A DNA stretch of 64,000 bases from Moniliophthora roreri (taxonomy: Eukaryota; Basidiomycota; Agaricomycetes; Agaricales; Marasmiaceae): contig LATX02000222.1 in the NCBI GenBank assembly GCA_001466705.2, positions 1 to 64,000 of the forward strand. The letters run 5' to 3'. Below, one piece after another: positions 46,506 through 58,612 of the stretch (position 1 is its first letter; each line of letters opens with the position of its first letter). A program made the position numbers and the translations under genes. Under the pieces are notes generated by a model. The model saw only the letters and a list, made by a program, of their open reading frames with translations, made no database searches and was not told where the DNA came from.

Positions 46506-47690
46506 ATGGTACAAATCGACATATTCGAAAAGTCCCTCTACGTGAGTAACGTTCTCGGCGCCATTATCTACGGTTCGCTCGTTCTTTTTGACTTTCCGAA
46601 TTAACTTTGCTGACATTACATGAACAGGACTGGAGCTATACCTAGCATTCACTACAATTCATCTCCTGGTCATTGACCGCTCCCGACGAACGAGGAAGCA
46701 GAAGCTCTTCTACATATGTTATATCATATCCATAGTGCTCGTCCAGACATTGGGGGCGGTGTCCAATACTGCACTCGGGTATCTCATGTGGTTGGAGCAT
46801 CGAGACTTTCCTGGAGGTCCCATGGCATACTACACCAGCTCCGCGACGAGCTGGAATAACTTCACTGGGCTTGTGTCGGTTGAAATGACCAATTTCCTGG
46901 GTAATTCACTGTCGGTCGGTGTCATTATCCTGCTTCCCTTCTTTTCAGTGCTAATTCGCTCATCGCATGGTAGCTATACCGATGCTACATCATCTGGGGC
47001 CGCAACACGGCTGTTATGGTTCTTCCTGTTCTTATGTTTCTCACTGCTAGTGGTCAAAACCTTTCCTTTACTTGAAGCCTACACTATCTCAGTCGTTCGT
47101 TACAGCCATGGCTATAATAACCCTCGTCCAGAGTGATGGAACATCGATTTATTCCTCCCAATCTGTCAACTTTGTTGTCATTTGGACTTCCGTCACGTCA
47201 GGCCTCAACGTTCTCCTCACCGCTCTCATTTGTTTCCGCCTGCTGTCAGCCAGACATAGACTACTCAAGCTTAATATGACAGCTCCAGCACAATATATCG
47301 GAGTCGTGGCTATACTGGTAGAGAGTTCATTACCATTTCCGGTGTTGGGCATAATCCATGCAGTATTATCGGCAAAGGGTATTGGGGTATACATGGCTTT
47401 CGCAGTGTTTTGGGGTTTGTATGCTGTAAGCCTCGATGCTCTCCTTCCGTTTGATTACTGACAGGTGCTTGAAGGGAATAGCGCCGATCCTCATTATCTA
47501 TCGCATTGCGAAAGGCACAGCCTGGCCAAACGACGACAACACTGTATTCAGTGCTGTGAAGTTTGGCACAATGCGGACGACGACGGATACGGCTACAGAT
47601 TCATTTTTCACAAGGATGGATAGTGAGCTAGGGGATAATACACGTACGATTGCTCTCAAGAATCTCCATTCATCTCATTCTTCGGTATGA
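46506..47690 (+). CDS. Seven-helix membrane protein 2
   Basis: Same five-exon plan as copy 1, about 320 residues, frame open by my reading. Starts MVQIDIFEKSLYVSNVLGAI. Retains SRRTRKQKLFYICYIISIVL, WLEHRDFPGGPMAYY, a cytoplasmic loop SARHRLLKLNM, ILVESSLPFPVLGIIHAVLS and the terminal RIAKGTAW. More diverged than copies 1 and 3 in helices 2-3 (TSSATSWNNFTGLVSVEMTN). Its tail (VKFGTMRTTTDTATDSFFTR) and 3' flank are close to copy 1. Predicted GPCR-like topology, ligand unknown. Confidence 0.85.
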
Positions 47691-48252
47691 AACTTTCCGA
47701 TAAGTGTCAGATTATAACTACAGTCTCTGAATGACATGATGAGATGGTCGGGACCAGCAACTTTTGCCCTTGTTCGAATTTTTGTTCGAATTTTTGCTGG
47801 CGGACTTTGAAGATGCACGATTCACGGTGACCCGATTTTAACGGTACATTGAGTATCGGCATTCTATGGTGTATAAGGGCCACCCCCATCATATTCCTGA
47901 TAGTTTCTATCGTTCTACCTTTTTTCCTTAAAGCAGGCGTATCACCAATGATCTTATCGGCGCTCAAGTATAGTTGACAGGCGTCCTCGAAACAGGCGAA
48001 GTCGTTATCTCATCAGCGCTGGCCTCTATACTGATGAGAGTGCCTTTAAGGCGGTTCTTGAAGTCCTCATGATGACTCGGGAAGCGGCATGGAAGTGAAT
48101 TGGTCCCCGGCACACCTTCGGAGTCTATCAAAGCCTGTACATGTGGACTTCATTTGACAGTATGCATGTTCTCACATATACAATCTGATTTTGGCCGCGG
48201 CATTTAAATAGTTCTCCGTGGGGCTTTTCTTCCTTCTGATTGATACCACACC

Positions 48253-49451
48253 ATGGTACAGATTGATATATTCGAGAAGTCTCTCTACGTCGCTAACGTT
48301 TTCCTCTGCATTCTCTATGGTTTGTTCTTTTTAATGCTCCTAGATAACTTTATTGACATCATACTGCAATTAGGTCTGGAGCTATACATAGCGTTTACCA
48401 CAATTTATCTCCTGATCATCGATCGCTCCCGACGAACGAGGAAGCAAAAGATCTTCTACGTATCCTACATCATATCTATAGTGCTCGTCCAGGCATTGGC
48501 AGTGGCATCCAACACTGCACTCGGATATCTCATGTGGTTGGAGCATCGAGACTTTCCTGGAGGTCCCATGGCGTATTATACCGGCATCACGACGAGCTGG
48601 AATAACTTCACTGGTATTTCGTCAATTGAATTAACTAATTTCCTTGGTAATTTACTATCGGTCAGTGCTATCGACTACCTTCTTTCTTCTCAGTGCTGAC
48701 TCTCTCTCATCATATGGTAGCTATACCGATGCTATGTCATCTGGGGCCGCAATATACCTGTTATGATTCTTCCTGTTCTTATGTTTCTCACTGCGAGTGG
48801 TCAGTACTTTTCCTCTACTTGAAGTCTACCTTGTCTCATTCGTTCATTCAAGTCATGGCTATAATAACGCTCGTTCAGAGTGCTGGAACATCGATTTATT
48901 CCTCCCAATCTGTCAATTATGTTGTTCTTTGGATCTCCATCACGTCAAGCCTCAACGTCCTTCTCACTGCTCTCATTTCGCTCCGTCTGCTATCAGCTCG
49001 ACGAAGACTCCTGAAGCTTAATATAACAGCTCCGACACATTATATTGGGGTCGTCGCTATACTGGTAGAGAGCTCACTACCATTTCCGGTGTTGGGGATA
49101 CTCTATGCAGTATTATCTGCCAAGAATATCGGTGTGTACGTGATTTTTGCAGTGTTCTGGGGCATGTATGCTGTAAGTCGAGCCTTGATGCTTCCCTTGA
49201 CGTTCAAACACTGATGGACGCATTGTGATTTATAGGGAATAGCACCACTCCTGATTATCTATCGTGTGGTGAAAGGCACAGCCTGGACGAACGACGATAA
49301 TAACACGGTATTCAGTGATGTAGGGATCACAATACGGACGACCACGATTACGGCTACAGATTCAATTTTCACAAGGACGGATAATGAGCTAGAGGATAAT
49401 ACACGTGCCATTGCTCTCAAGCATCTCCATTTATCCCATTCTTCAGTATGA
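48253..49451 (+). CDS. Seven-helix membrane protein 3
   Basis: Starts MVQIDIFEKSLYVANVFLCI. Residues from YVSYIISIVLVQAL to LTNFLGNLLS are identical to copy 1, and exon 4 differs from copy 1 at only three residues (SSLNV, SLRLL, THYIG). The tail is different: DVGITIRTTTITATDSIFTR and HLHLSHSSV resemble copy 4 at 59.8 kb. The third intron has an unusual acceptor context (TTCATTCAAG). Same seven-helix, N-out prediction as its neighbours. The 5' flank lacks both the solo LTR and the 262-bp element found around copies 1 and 2. Confidence 0.86.
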
Positions 49452-49984
49452 AATCTTCTGATAATCGTCAGAGACGGACATGGGGACACGTCTGGGTTGG
49501 ACGTTGTACGATATATACATGAGGTGCTTGTATTGCAAGTACAGTTTCTGAATGACATGATAAAATTGCCAGGAGCAACGACTTTTACTCAATTTTCCCC
49601 CCTTGTTCGAATTTTTGCTGGTGGACCTTCTAGATGCACGATTCGCGGCGATCCGACTTATAGCCCGTCTATACGAAGGCTATGGGCCATGTTCCTACTG
49701 GCGTACACGCCGTAGAACATCCTGTACATGAACACTTTACTATCCTTCTCGCAGTCACTGCTCTTCACAGCGTCTCTTCAACCCAGGATTTCTCCTCGCC
49801 AATGAAATGCAAAAGATCTTCGCTGAACGACATCCCAATCAAGTGCATCAACCCGGGGTTCAATACCCAGCCGATCCGACTTCTGAAACATGGTAGACAG
49901 AATAAGATCAGTATCTGGGAACGGCGGTCCACTTTCCGACGTACTTCATCCCTCGCCATCGCATTTCGCTTCCTTTCGAAGAAG

Positions 49985-50640
49985 CGCTTCCATATTACTT
50001 TGCAGAATACCGAAATCATGAATCATGTTCTCAATTTCAGCCTCCATTGCTCCTTCTCCAGCCTCTTTCTCCCTATATCTTTCACCTCGGCTCGGCCCTC
50101 TTCCAGCTCACTCATAAATCTTTCGGCTGGTTCCCGATTTGCACGTAGGTTGGATTTGGCTTCTAGCGCAACCTTCTCCACCCTAAGCCCGCCATCCATG
50201 CGCTTCTCCTCAGCCGCCATATCACACCTCGCATTATGCAGCGTCTAAATAGCCATCTCTTCCGACATCTACGCCTTCTCTCGTAATGTGAAAGTATCGC
50301 CAAGGTGAGCGACAGAGGTAGCCTTTGTCTTCTGTTCCACCGTGCGGCCGGCGCTTTCCATTTTCATAGGCCTGACCCCCTGCCGTCTGAGAAATCATGC
50401 ACAGTACCGACGGCAAAGGACACTAGATAGCCGTCCCATTACCATTGAAACACAATCAGCTTCCACTCCGGATCCGTAGTCAAGCCGTAGGCGAGGAGGT
50501 AGCCCATTTCATGAAGAGCGTCAAGAAGCTTTGACTCCAACTCTATTTGGCTAGCATAGTCGGTATGAGGTTATAAAGCCAAAATCCAGGAGCCAGGCGG
50601 GTGTTGGATAGGAGTACTCCGGTCACTACGAACGAATCTT
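49985..50640 (-). pseudogene. Coiled-coil gene copy F (decayed, type E)
   Basis: Minus-strand pieces match gene E: ELESKLLDALHEMGYLLAYG against AESKLIAALHSMGYSFAYV, then PSVLCMISQTA against PSVLGLVSQTA, then FGILQSNMEALLRKEAK at the end. In gene E a TAG follows AK, here it is TGC. Stops and frame changes separate the pieces. Its 3' flank (49,800-49,960) matches the 3' flank of gene E (41,130-41,280). No hydrolase accompanies it, unlike copies A, B and E. Confidence 0.8.
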
Positions 50641-50699
50641 CATGCAGTAAACCATCCCCACCGGCCGCCTATTCGATGACGGAGGCAGATTCAGGACCG

Positions 50700-53600
50700 A
50701 ATTCAAAGGCGGATCGTAACATGCTGGACGCTCTTCTCGAGGTTTAGAACGGCACAGCCAGTACCTTGAAGCGCAAGCAACTCATCATCATCCACTAGGA
50801 ACGGAAGAAAGCGAGGCCTACATACCTACTATCCTCGCCACGAAGCGACCTACGACATCTGGATCTTCTCTAATCCCTGCCAGATTTCATATATCTCAGT
50901 TCCTCCTTTGGCAAGTCCCCACCGGGAGCTATGCCGCTCTTCAAGACCCGAAACAAGAGTACGACTTGGTAGTTCTCTTCGCATTGCGTGTAGGTACGAA
51001 AATGCATCGTTGAATCGTAGCCGAGCCTATGTAGAGATTTATGAGCACCTGCTGAAGACTGAAATAACGGGGCAACGATACACTTACCTCGTGGCTCCCC
51101 ACCATCATAACGCTCCTTAGCATAGTGTGTCAGCGAGACATCAAGCTGGAAGGTGAGGCGTAACTTGCGCGCAAACATCCTTCTGGACATCGTCATATTG
51201 ATATCGAGCACTCCTGAGTTGACAATGTCCCATAAGCGCAGGTCTAAGAAAGCGAAAAAGGCTTACCCTCTGCTCCTCGCACCTGGTGATATCACGAAAT
51301 TAAAGAGCTGTAGATTCAAAGGATGTAAATGTGCTTCGGGATGGTTTCTAGACGAGAGAAAGCGTTGATATTTGCGATGACGTTGTCATTGGGCGGGATG
51401 AGCTGGTATCACCTCCATGTTACCTCATCTGGTGGCTCGACTGTTCTCCGTCGCGTCACGGAACCATGACCGTCAGTGAACCAGCATGATTCACTGCGGA
51501 TCGTTAAACGCCCAACGAACATGGACTATGATTCCGGGGCAAAATGCGCGTTTATCATTGACTTGTTAGTGTTGTAACGCCGTTTGGTTGATCATTAGAC
51601 GCGCGGCCTGAATGAATTGAAGGGGAAAAAGTCCAGAAACAGACAAGAACGGGTGATTATCTGTATACACACCTGAGCCACGAGTACGGTGACCTGAAAA
51701 TCCTATGGCAGACAGCAAGACAAATTTATGCTCCAAAGCGTGATTATTAAGGTGATTGACGACGGATTCCGAGGGATACAAGCCTTCAGACAAAGGTTAG
51801 CACGCACAGGCTAAAGCGACTATGCGGATTCAGCACTCATGTTGGAAGGCATTCCCGGTGCACAGGAGAGCTTGTGTATGTCCCGAATATAGTGTTGCGT
51901 CCGCAAGCCAAAGCGCTGAGGATGTAGGTATTTTCGTAGTGGTCGATTCCAGAAAAGAGAGCACAAACCCTAACCTATTACGACTGATCCCACATAACTA
52001 TGTCCGCCTCGCAGCTTCTTCATAACATCGCCGTAGCTCGCTCACCCTCCAGGACCGGAAGGCGCACTAAAGGTTAAGATTCTGTAGGAAAGTCCATGCT
52101 TATTACACTTCTCGAGGTTCGGACTTACGTTTCTGCATTCAAATCCTCTTCGGGAAAACCGGGATGGATTCCCCAGCGCAGATTCATACATTCCCACCCG
52201 AATTCTTTCGGAAACTTTCATAAATGTGTGTACTGAACATTATTTATCAGTCTTTCTCGGTCTGATGATTACTTGGCAATCAGTGGAGGCAATTCAAGTC
52301 GGATGTACTTGCTGTCTAGTTGGGAGCTGCACAGCCTTCCGCATGAATGAAGTTGATTGAGCTAGCGCACGTACCTGTGGCTATTAACCACGCTCTCTCT
52401 GTCGATGATCAAGTTCTGTGTCAAGGTATTCGACTGAGCTAAAGCAAGAAATAAGAAGTGAGCGTACGAAATGGAGATTAAAAACGCTTGCCTTGACGGT
52501 CGAAAGCAACGTGGCGATGACGTTGACTTTTTAGAAATGTGATTTGATGGAACCCCGGCGCTTGTTCGCTCGTACCACCATGCTCGTCTGCCAGCACCCA
52601 TAACCCATATCCCCAAGCTTTAGCATCTACTCGTGCCAGGCAGATAGCTCTCGTACATCCAAACACTACGCTGGCGTCCGACTTTTCATTTCCCGTAAAG
52701 CTGCTTTCCCTATCCACGACTTACCCCGATATCCACATCCGCGAACGTACCTCAGTGCAGTCTGCCTCTGCCTTCCAAACTCTCCTCCCACAATATCAAC
52801 GTTTCGTCATCTTATCCAGCCTGCCGCAGCGTTTAAGAGGGTGAATGGGAACAAGTGACTGCGGATGTTAGATGAGGCAGAGGTGCCGAGTTTAGAGCCT
52901 TTATGTATACCAGTCTCTGGTGCGTTATTTTGTCTACCTTCATGCCTTCTGGTACTCACAATTTCTCTCTCTATAGTGCCCCCACTGCCTCATAGCCGTC
53001 ATTGTGGTCTTGTGCAATATGTCCACTCCCCACGCAGCTTGGATCTACCATAATGCGAAAGCCTCAACTCACCATTCCTCGAGACTCGACGCCAATACCA
53101 GTTTGCCCTCTCCCCGATTCCTATCATCTTCGCTCGCTCTGCCCGCATTACGTAGCCGTCTTCGAAGGGGGCTGATGAGGTGTCAAACATACCGACTCGG
53201 TGGGATACTTCATAGCTCTTGCGTACCCCGTTTTGATTCGGATAGGTTGAAGGTCCAGCGACCGCAGAAGAGGCTTCTTCAGCTCTAGCTGGGCGCTAGG
53301 GGCGCATTGCCGGTTGAGGAGGTTGCATAGGAACATTTGCAGGAGTTCTCGGGTCGTGGCGTTTAGGACCTTGGGAGTTGAACTTCAATTCGATGGCTCG
53401 ATTACCCCAAGGACACAGACAGACAGAGGACTGTCGGCATTACCCATATTGTGTGTGCTTCGTCAATCAAACTAACACCCCCGTGCTGACCAATACGTAG
53501 TACTGAACACCAAGATCCACTTCGAAATCCTAGTATACCTGTCTCAAGAAACTCACGCTCACCTCTTCCTACCCAAAAGGCAAAGCGTCCTAGCACACGG

Positions 53601-54950
53601 AAGACACTCTACTCGGTCGCTACGCCAACAGATCAACAACACGGAGCGCCTTTTCTGGTCTATATGTCACGTGATACCCTTTCCGAACGACCTATGGTCC
53701 TAAACACACCATTCTCCTCCCATTTCATCGCGAAATGCTCTCATCAACCTCTAATCACCAAAAGGAACCACCATAGGGCCATCAACAAGTTAGAAGGACC
53801 TTCTATGCCGCATGGTGGACACTGACCTTTCCGATGTAGCAGAATGCTCGCCTTAGCGCTGGGAAGGCAATCTGTATGCTGTGGGCATATGGCTCTGGTC
53901 GGTGACTGATGGGGTCCATGGACTGCTTTTGGGATATGTTTCCTGGATTACGGAGGTTGGAAAGGGTCGCGAGACGCATTTTCGTGCTTGCACGTCGACT
54001 TTGGCATAGTATCGATGAAGTGGAACCCGATGCATCAACGCCGACCCGCCTCGAAATGGCTTACATGGTGCATGTTATACACAATTAGCTGATGAGGATG
54101 TCCAATGAAAAATTGATCTTCTAGGTTAGCGGCTATGAACCCTCGCCTCAGGTGCCCGTGGGCTTCGTGCCGCCTGTGATTTGAAAGGATTTGTACACAT
54201 TTGAGATAGTGTTGCGATGGGTCAAGATAGACTACAAGAACGAAGGCTATAGTGAGTGCTTCGTCGCTGTTGAAACTGAAACCCTCTCTCCAGTTTTTGA
54301 AACTCCACCTCCCTCGACATCTCGCAGAATCCTTGCCGATTCTTTCTATCCGCTCACTGAGAGCATCTGTCAAACACTCAGACACGACGGGCTGACAGTA
54401 CGTATTCCGTTCGACGGCAAGTAAATCTCGAAGGCTCAGCTCTATGGAACGGGCAAAGCGAGGGACGCGCTGTGTTTTCTAGGAAATAAGCAGATGTTGC
54501 TATAGACTCTTTTACCAAATAAATGTTTTCTTGACCTCCATATCCTCACTTCATACCATTCACGTCTCGCGACACTCGGTATTCACGGTGAAATTATATT
54601 GACACCTGAACCAGCATAAACAACGACGGAAAACTTGACGCTGCCAATAGTCATCGCACCGTGCCTTGTGCTCGTCGTTACTGCACCCCCTACTGCTGCA
54701 TACCCGGCGCCCCGCCGGGTTCACCCTCAACAAAAAATCCCTGATCATGTATACAAGACTCGTACACCATGACAATAACAATGTACCGAACCATCAGATT
54801 ACATCTTTAATACTTTTTCCCTCCTCGCAAAGTGATCAACAAACCGTCTGATCCTTGACCCGATCCTTTTCGTCCGTCGCAGTTTGGAAGTACGAGAAGC
54901 AACTTCAAAGTCGTCCTGAGTGCTAGAACTCTTTTTGGCGGTGATTGCTT
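50700..54950. other. 4.2 kb without an assignable gene
   Basis: Frames open for 60-115 codons occur on both strands (for example minus 50870-51211 and 54035-54385, plus 51153-51368 and 54191-54424) but overlap each other, lack recognisable domains and do not chain through introns. The plus-strand stretch 54,200-54,424 is the most protein-like. I see no RNA gene, mobile-element end or hydrolase remnant here. Confidence 0.35.
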
Positions 54951-54953
54951 CGG

Positions 54954-57803
54954 TCATCTCTTCAGTTGGCTCTGCTCCTTCCTCCGGGTTCCTGTCTGAA
55001 GGATGCTGAGTTTGACAATTTGTTTTGTCTGCTGCTTCGACTCACACGTCAAGAGGGGATATCCGTGATCGACCGCATATGCAGTACTATAATGGTCATA
55101 CCCTTTTGAACAGAGGTATTCCTTGACTACCTGATAATCTCCGATGTTCCACCAAGTTCCAGCTGAAAACTCCAGCTTAAGCGAAGTAAGGCCATAGTTA
55201 TCCATATCCACTGGTGTTGTGGGCCCATCTGGATCAAGTGACCAATGTATGAATGGTCTCTCAGGTGGATATCTGAGGCAAGGGAGTCCGTCGATTATTT
55301 CCGTTTTGAGAGGATCGATGAAAAGGTGTATGGGGACTGAGGGTGCAGTGGGGGAGATGTGAAGAGGGCTGAATTGTCCCTTTATTTCAAAATCCACATG
55401 ATCAAGGAGGTCTGTGCAACTTGTCAAACAGTAAACCAAAAGTGGAGTGAAGGGAACATACGGCAACTGTAGGATGAACCAATATCTATTCCAGCTTTCT
55501 CCATGAACCCGAATGATTGGCTGAGGAAAGCACGTCGAATATGTCTCTTTACGCCTGTGGGTAGTGTGAAGGTAAAGGCGATCCGGAAATCACCTCCCAG
55601 TTGCCAATTCAGGAAGGACATTCGAACTCGAGAGTTCACTATTTGAGAGATTGCATAGTGAGAATGTGATCCAATCAATAATCATAATCTCTTACCGGAC
55701 GACGAGCTGGTGGACTCTAGATGAATTGTTGACATCCACCCTCTAAAGACCCACTCCGGGGTCAAATCCATGGACTGAAATGATGCCAAGATCGGACCTC
55801 GGTTATCTCCCCATGGCTTCTCGAAACAAGCACCAAACGGAATCAGTCCATCTAGAGCAACCTCGAGCGGATCCACGTTTATGTTCTGCCTGGCAAGAAT
55901 GACAACCGAGTCGAGGTAGTCTCCCATAATGTGTGATACATAGCTAATTACGTCCATTGCAGATTTTGTCCCATTTTCCAGTGCAGGAGGGTGGATTTGA
56001 GGCCGCCGTAAATAGGTAAATGTCCCTACATACTCTGTGTAGCAGTGTGTAGGAGAATCACGGGAGTTTTCCACCTGGGTAATTGTGTGTGTATTGACGG
56101 GAAACTCCAGGCTATAACAGAACGATTGGGTAGAAAAGTCGAACTCCCAGTAGCTGTACGGTATAAATGTGAAACTCTGCGTAAGTTAAGTTAGAACCAA
56201 TATGGGCCGGTGTCAAAAATGTCTCTTACCCCAAATAATCCGTGCATGATAGAGTTGACTTCCTCTGCATCTATGGTCTTGAATAGCAGTGAGTGAGCGG
56301 CATGTCCAGAAAGTAGAGGGAGCGCACCCGGAGGATGTTTAAATATGTCTGGATGATCGGCGACATTTGATAACGATTGTATACTTCGACCGCGTTAACA
56401 CGAGCTAAAATGTTTGTCAATAATGAACTATCCTGCTTCTTTCGATACTTACCATTGTAATATATCAATGCTGGAATTGATGACTGTGTTACTCCAAAGA
56501 GTTGCGGGAGCTTTGCATGTCTTCAAACCGCCTGTCTCGTTATGAATCTATATTGTTTTCCAGCCATCAACAACGTACCTTCTTCGTGACCAAAACTCGA
56601 ATTCTGGTTTGCAGACCTTGCATGGGATCAGCGGTCGGAAACATGTGATAGCTGAACGTCACGCACTGCATAGGTGTTGTTACTATTATCTCCCTCTACC
56701 TCATAATTGACAACAGTGAACTTTTCTGAGCCTCTACCATCGATTTCGGCAGTGTGTACTGATCTGATCACTTTGACTGCCTTGAGTGCGTTATTCCGCT
56801 GCGTTATCCGCACTCGGAAAGGGTTGGTTTCCCGTCTCTCAGAGGCTGGAGAGTCATCTTCAATTCGCATTTCGAGTTCCTGGCGCCCGACAGTTTTTAC
56901 GATCTTGATGTCGCCGGCTGGAATCACCTTATAGTCATTCTGTGCAAGTGGTGAAAAGCTATTCCGATGACAAAGGCAGTAAACACACCACTGAATCGGG
57001 CCATCTATCCATACGCCTCCTTATCAGTTCCATTGTGCTTGAACCGGAGTGAGCCAAGTCAACATAGTTGATGTTGATATCCCTGTGAGCAGCTGCAAAG
57101 TGAGGATAAAGGAAAGACGGTTGACTCGAGTTCTCGAAAAACGACATGGTTGTTCTGAGAAAAGAGTGCGCTGCCTGCGAATCGGAGAAGGCAGTGCTAT
57201 TGTTGATCACATGCCTACTAAGAGATCCCCGTTAAGACGAATCAGCGGCAGTACAGATGTCAACCTCAGGTTCCACAGAAGAGACTGATGAGGCTGTGTC
57301 ACGGTTATAGCAGAGCCATTCATTTTCTATGCCAGTCCTGTGGCCAATACCAGGATACCAGGTCTCGAGCGTCGTAAATATGGTCACGTCATCATTCGGA
57401 GAGTATGGGAAGCTTTTCCTGAAGAACGATATACCTCCGGCAGCAGACTTCGAGTGTCGAGAGAAGTGCTTATGCACCTGAGAGGATTAGGTTAGCAAAG
57501 TAACAGAGCAGGTCAGTTTTTCAGGAAACGTACCCCGGGCCAGGCTCCCATGTCCCGTTTCGTATATCCGACCAGCTGCAGGGCGGCGTGAATGTTTATG
57601 CACCTGAAGGGTTGACTCGGAAATGGTTCGGAGATGATCTGTATTATCATGATATGATAAACCACATTGAGCGTAAATATGGGGGAAGTTTGACAAGCCG
57701 AGATGGTGGTGGTCGGGAGTAAGATGCCTCTATTGAGCGCTAACGAGCGTCCATGATACGTGCACATTCCCATCAACCTTTTTTTTGCTTCCACGATGAA
57801 CAT
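54954..57803 (-). CDS. Unrecognised multi-exon protein, exon chain only partly resolved
   Basis: Minus-strand open pieces joined by short GT-AG gaps: HAALQLVGYTKRDMGAWPG (ending at about 57,530), SRHSKSAAGGISFFRKSFPY to SSVEPE, AHSFLRTTMSFFENSSQPSF to MDRWPDS, VIPAGDIKIVKTVGRQELEM to VSDR, IIQTYLNILRVRSLYFLDMP, and a C-terminal part with PFIHWSLDPDGPTTP and YDHYSTAYAVDHGYP. The WSLDP.G block followed by a KGYD...YA.DHGYP block is a pattern seen in a large unnamed agaricomycete family; I know no function for it. Several junctions (near 56,640, 56,270 and 55,680) are unresolved and a stop after VSDR may mark an unrecognised intron or a lesion. Start uncertain; the 5'-most candidate is at 57803. 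No paralogue in the window. Confidence 0.45.
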
Positions 57804-57984
57804 CTCTCACTTCCAGCATCGTTCTTTGCAATATTCGAACGAATAAGGCTGCATGGACAAGCTCAGGTTCATGAAAATATCAATCGATATAGAAACGAGC
57901 GCGCGAGACAACCCAGGTTCTTTTTCCCTGCAGAAGACTTGATGAATCTGAGTAGGCACTAGAAAACGTTTAGGAAGTGACTGG

Positions 57985-58151
57985 TGGAGAGGGCCGAGTG
58001 GTCTGGCTATCGCGATGCCGAAGACGATGCTGCTGGTTCTGATGATGGCTAACTACGTACACGGAAATGTAGACTACGCGCCGGAAGCTCATGCCAAACA
58101 CTGCCAAACAGGCCTGGAACCTCCGCTCCGTGCCCCGGTCCCCCTACTACA
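57985..58151 (-). repeat. 3' LTR of the 795-bp element
   Basis: In element orientation it starts TGTAGTAGGGGGACC and ends CCCTCTCCA. The same sequence forms the solo LTRs at 8168, 21634 and 44027. Confidence 0.9.
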
Positions 58152-58155
58152 TGTG

Positions 58156-58163
58156 CCCCCACC
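58156..58163 (-). other. Polypurine tract
   Basis: GGTGGGGG on the minus strand, preceded by a T-run and separated from the 3' LTR by four bases (CACA). Position and composition fit the second-strand primer of LTR retrotransposons. Confidence 0.65.
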
Positions 58164-58228
58164 AAAAAATGCGCGGCGTCCTCGTCGCGCGGTGACAAGA
58201 AATGAAGCTATGTAAAAAGAAAAGAAAA

Positions 58229-58489
58229 CTAATGTCTGACCCAACCAAGATCTCCCAAGATCCTACCCAGCTGAACCAAACGGGGATCTCTATCCCAGTC
58301 TAATGGCGGAAGTGAGCCGCTCGAAGATATGTAAGTTGGTCGAGGTTGGGAGATGGTTTGTACTGGTTTCCCAGGTCCAATACCAGAAGGGTGACGACGG
58401 GTAATAAGCAGTGTCGAGCGATTAAGTTTCGGAGGACNGAAGCGCTTCAGCCATGCAGATGCGTCGTCCGTTCCATTAAATGGGTCCAT
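58229..58489 (-). CDS. Gag-like leader ORF of the 795-bp element
   Basis: An 86-codon ORF starting MDPFNGTDDASAWLKRF. The F.G..DA..WL pattern resembles the start of retrotransposon Gag capsid domains, where a 'filled-in' motif precedes a Trp-Leu pair. The rest is Pro/Ser/Arg-rich (GPGKPVQTISQPRPTYISSS) and lacks a zinc knuckle. It probably joins a Gag N-terminus to other sequence after an internal deletion. The residue after KRF is unknown because of the ambiguous base at 58438. Confidence 0.5.
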   Translation of the reverse strand: MDPFNGTDDASAWLKRFXPPKLNRSTLLITRRHPSGIGPGKPVQTISQPRPTYISSSGSLPPLDWDRDPRLVQLGRILGDLGWVRH

Positions 58490-58589
58490 GTTGATGATCA
58501 GTGGTCAGCTGCCCAATGACAGCGAAGATGTCGAGACGTGAGAAAAAGCAGTGCTGGGCCAGAGAAGCAAGCCGAAAGAAGAGTGCGTT

Positions 58590-58609
58590 GAATCACACTC
58601 TCGTCACCA
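58590..58609 (-). other. Primer-binding site matching a tRNA-Ser-like 3' end
   Basis: The plus strand reads GAATCACACTCTCGTCACCA, which parses exactly as the end of a tRNA: GAAT (T-loop end), CACAC (T-stem, 5), TCTCGTC (acceptor, 7), A (discriminator), CCA. The implied 5' acceptor GACGAGA is typical of tRNA-Ser. The minus strand is the complement and lies three bases from the 5' LTR. Confidence 0.82.
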
Positions 58610-58612
58610 CAA

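Noticed and set aside
57985..58151. tRNA-derived SINE: GGCCGAGTGGTC near the start looks like a Pol III A box
   Set aside because: The TG...CA ends, 4-bp duplications and paired copies with a primer site and polypurine tract fit an LTR. The B-box candidate (GGTTCTGATG) is poor.
58015..58215. Repeated ORF starting MPKTMLLVLMMANYVHGN, seen five times in the window
   Set aside because: It lies entirely inside the LTR sequence, runs into unrelated flanks at each copy and is broken in two copies, so it is a by-product of the repeat.
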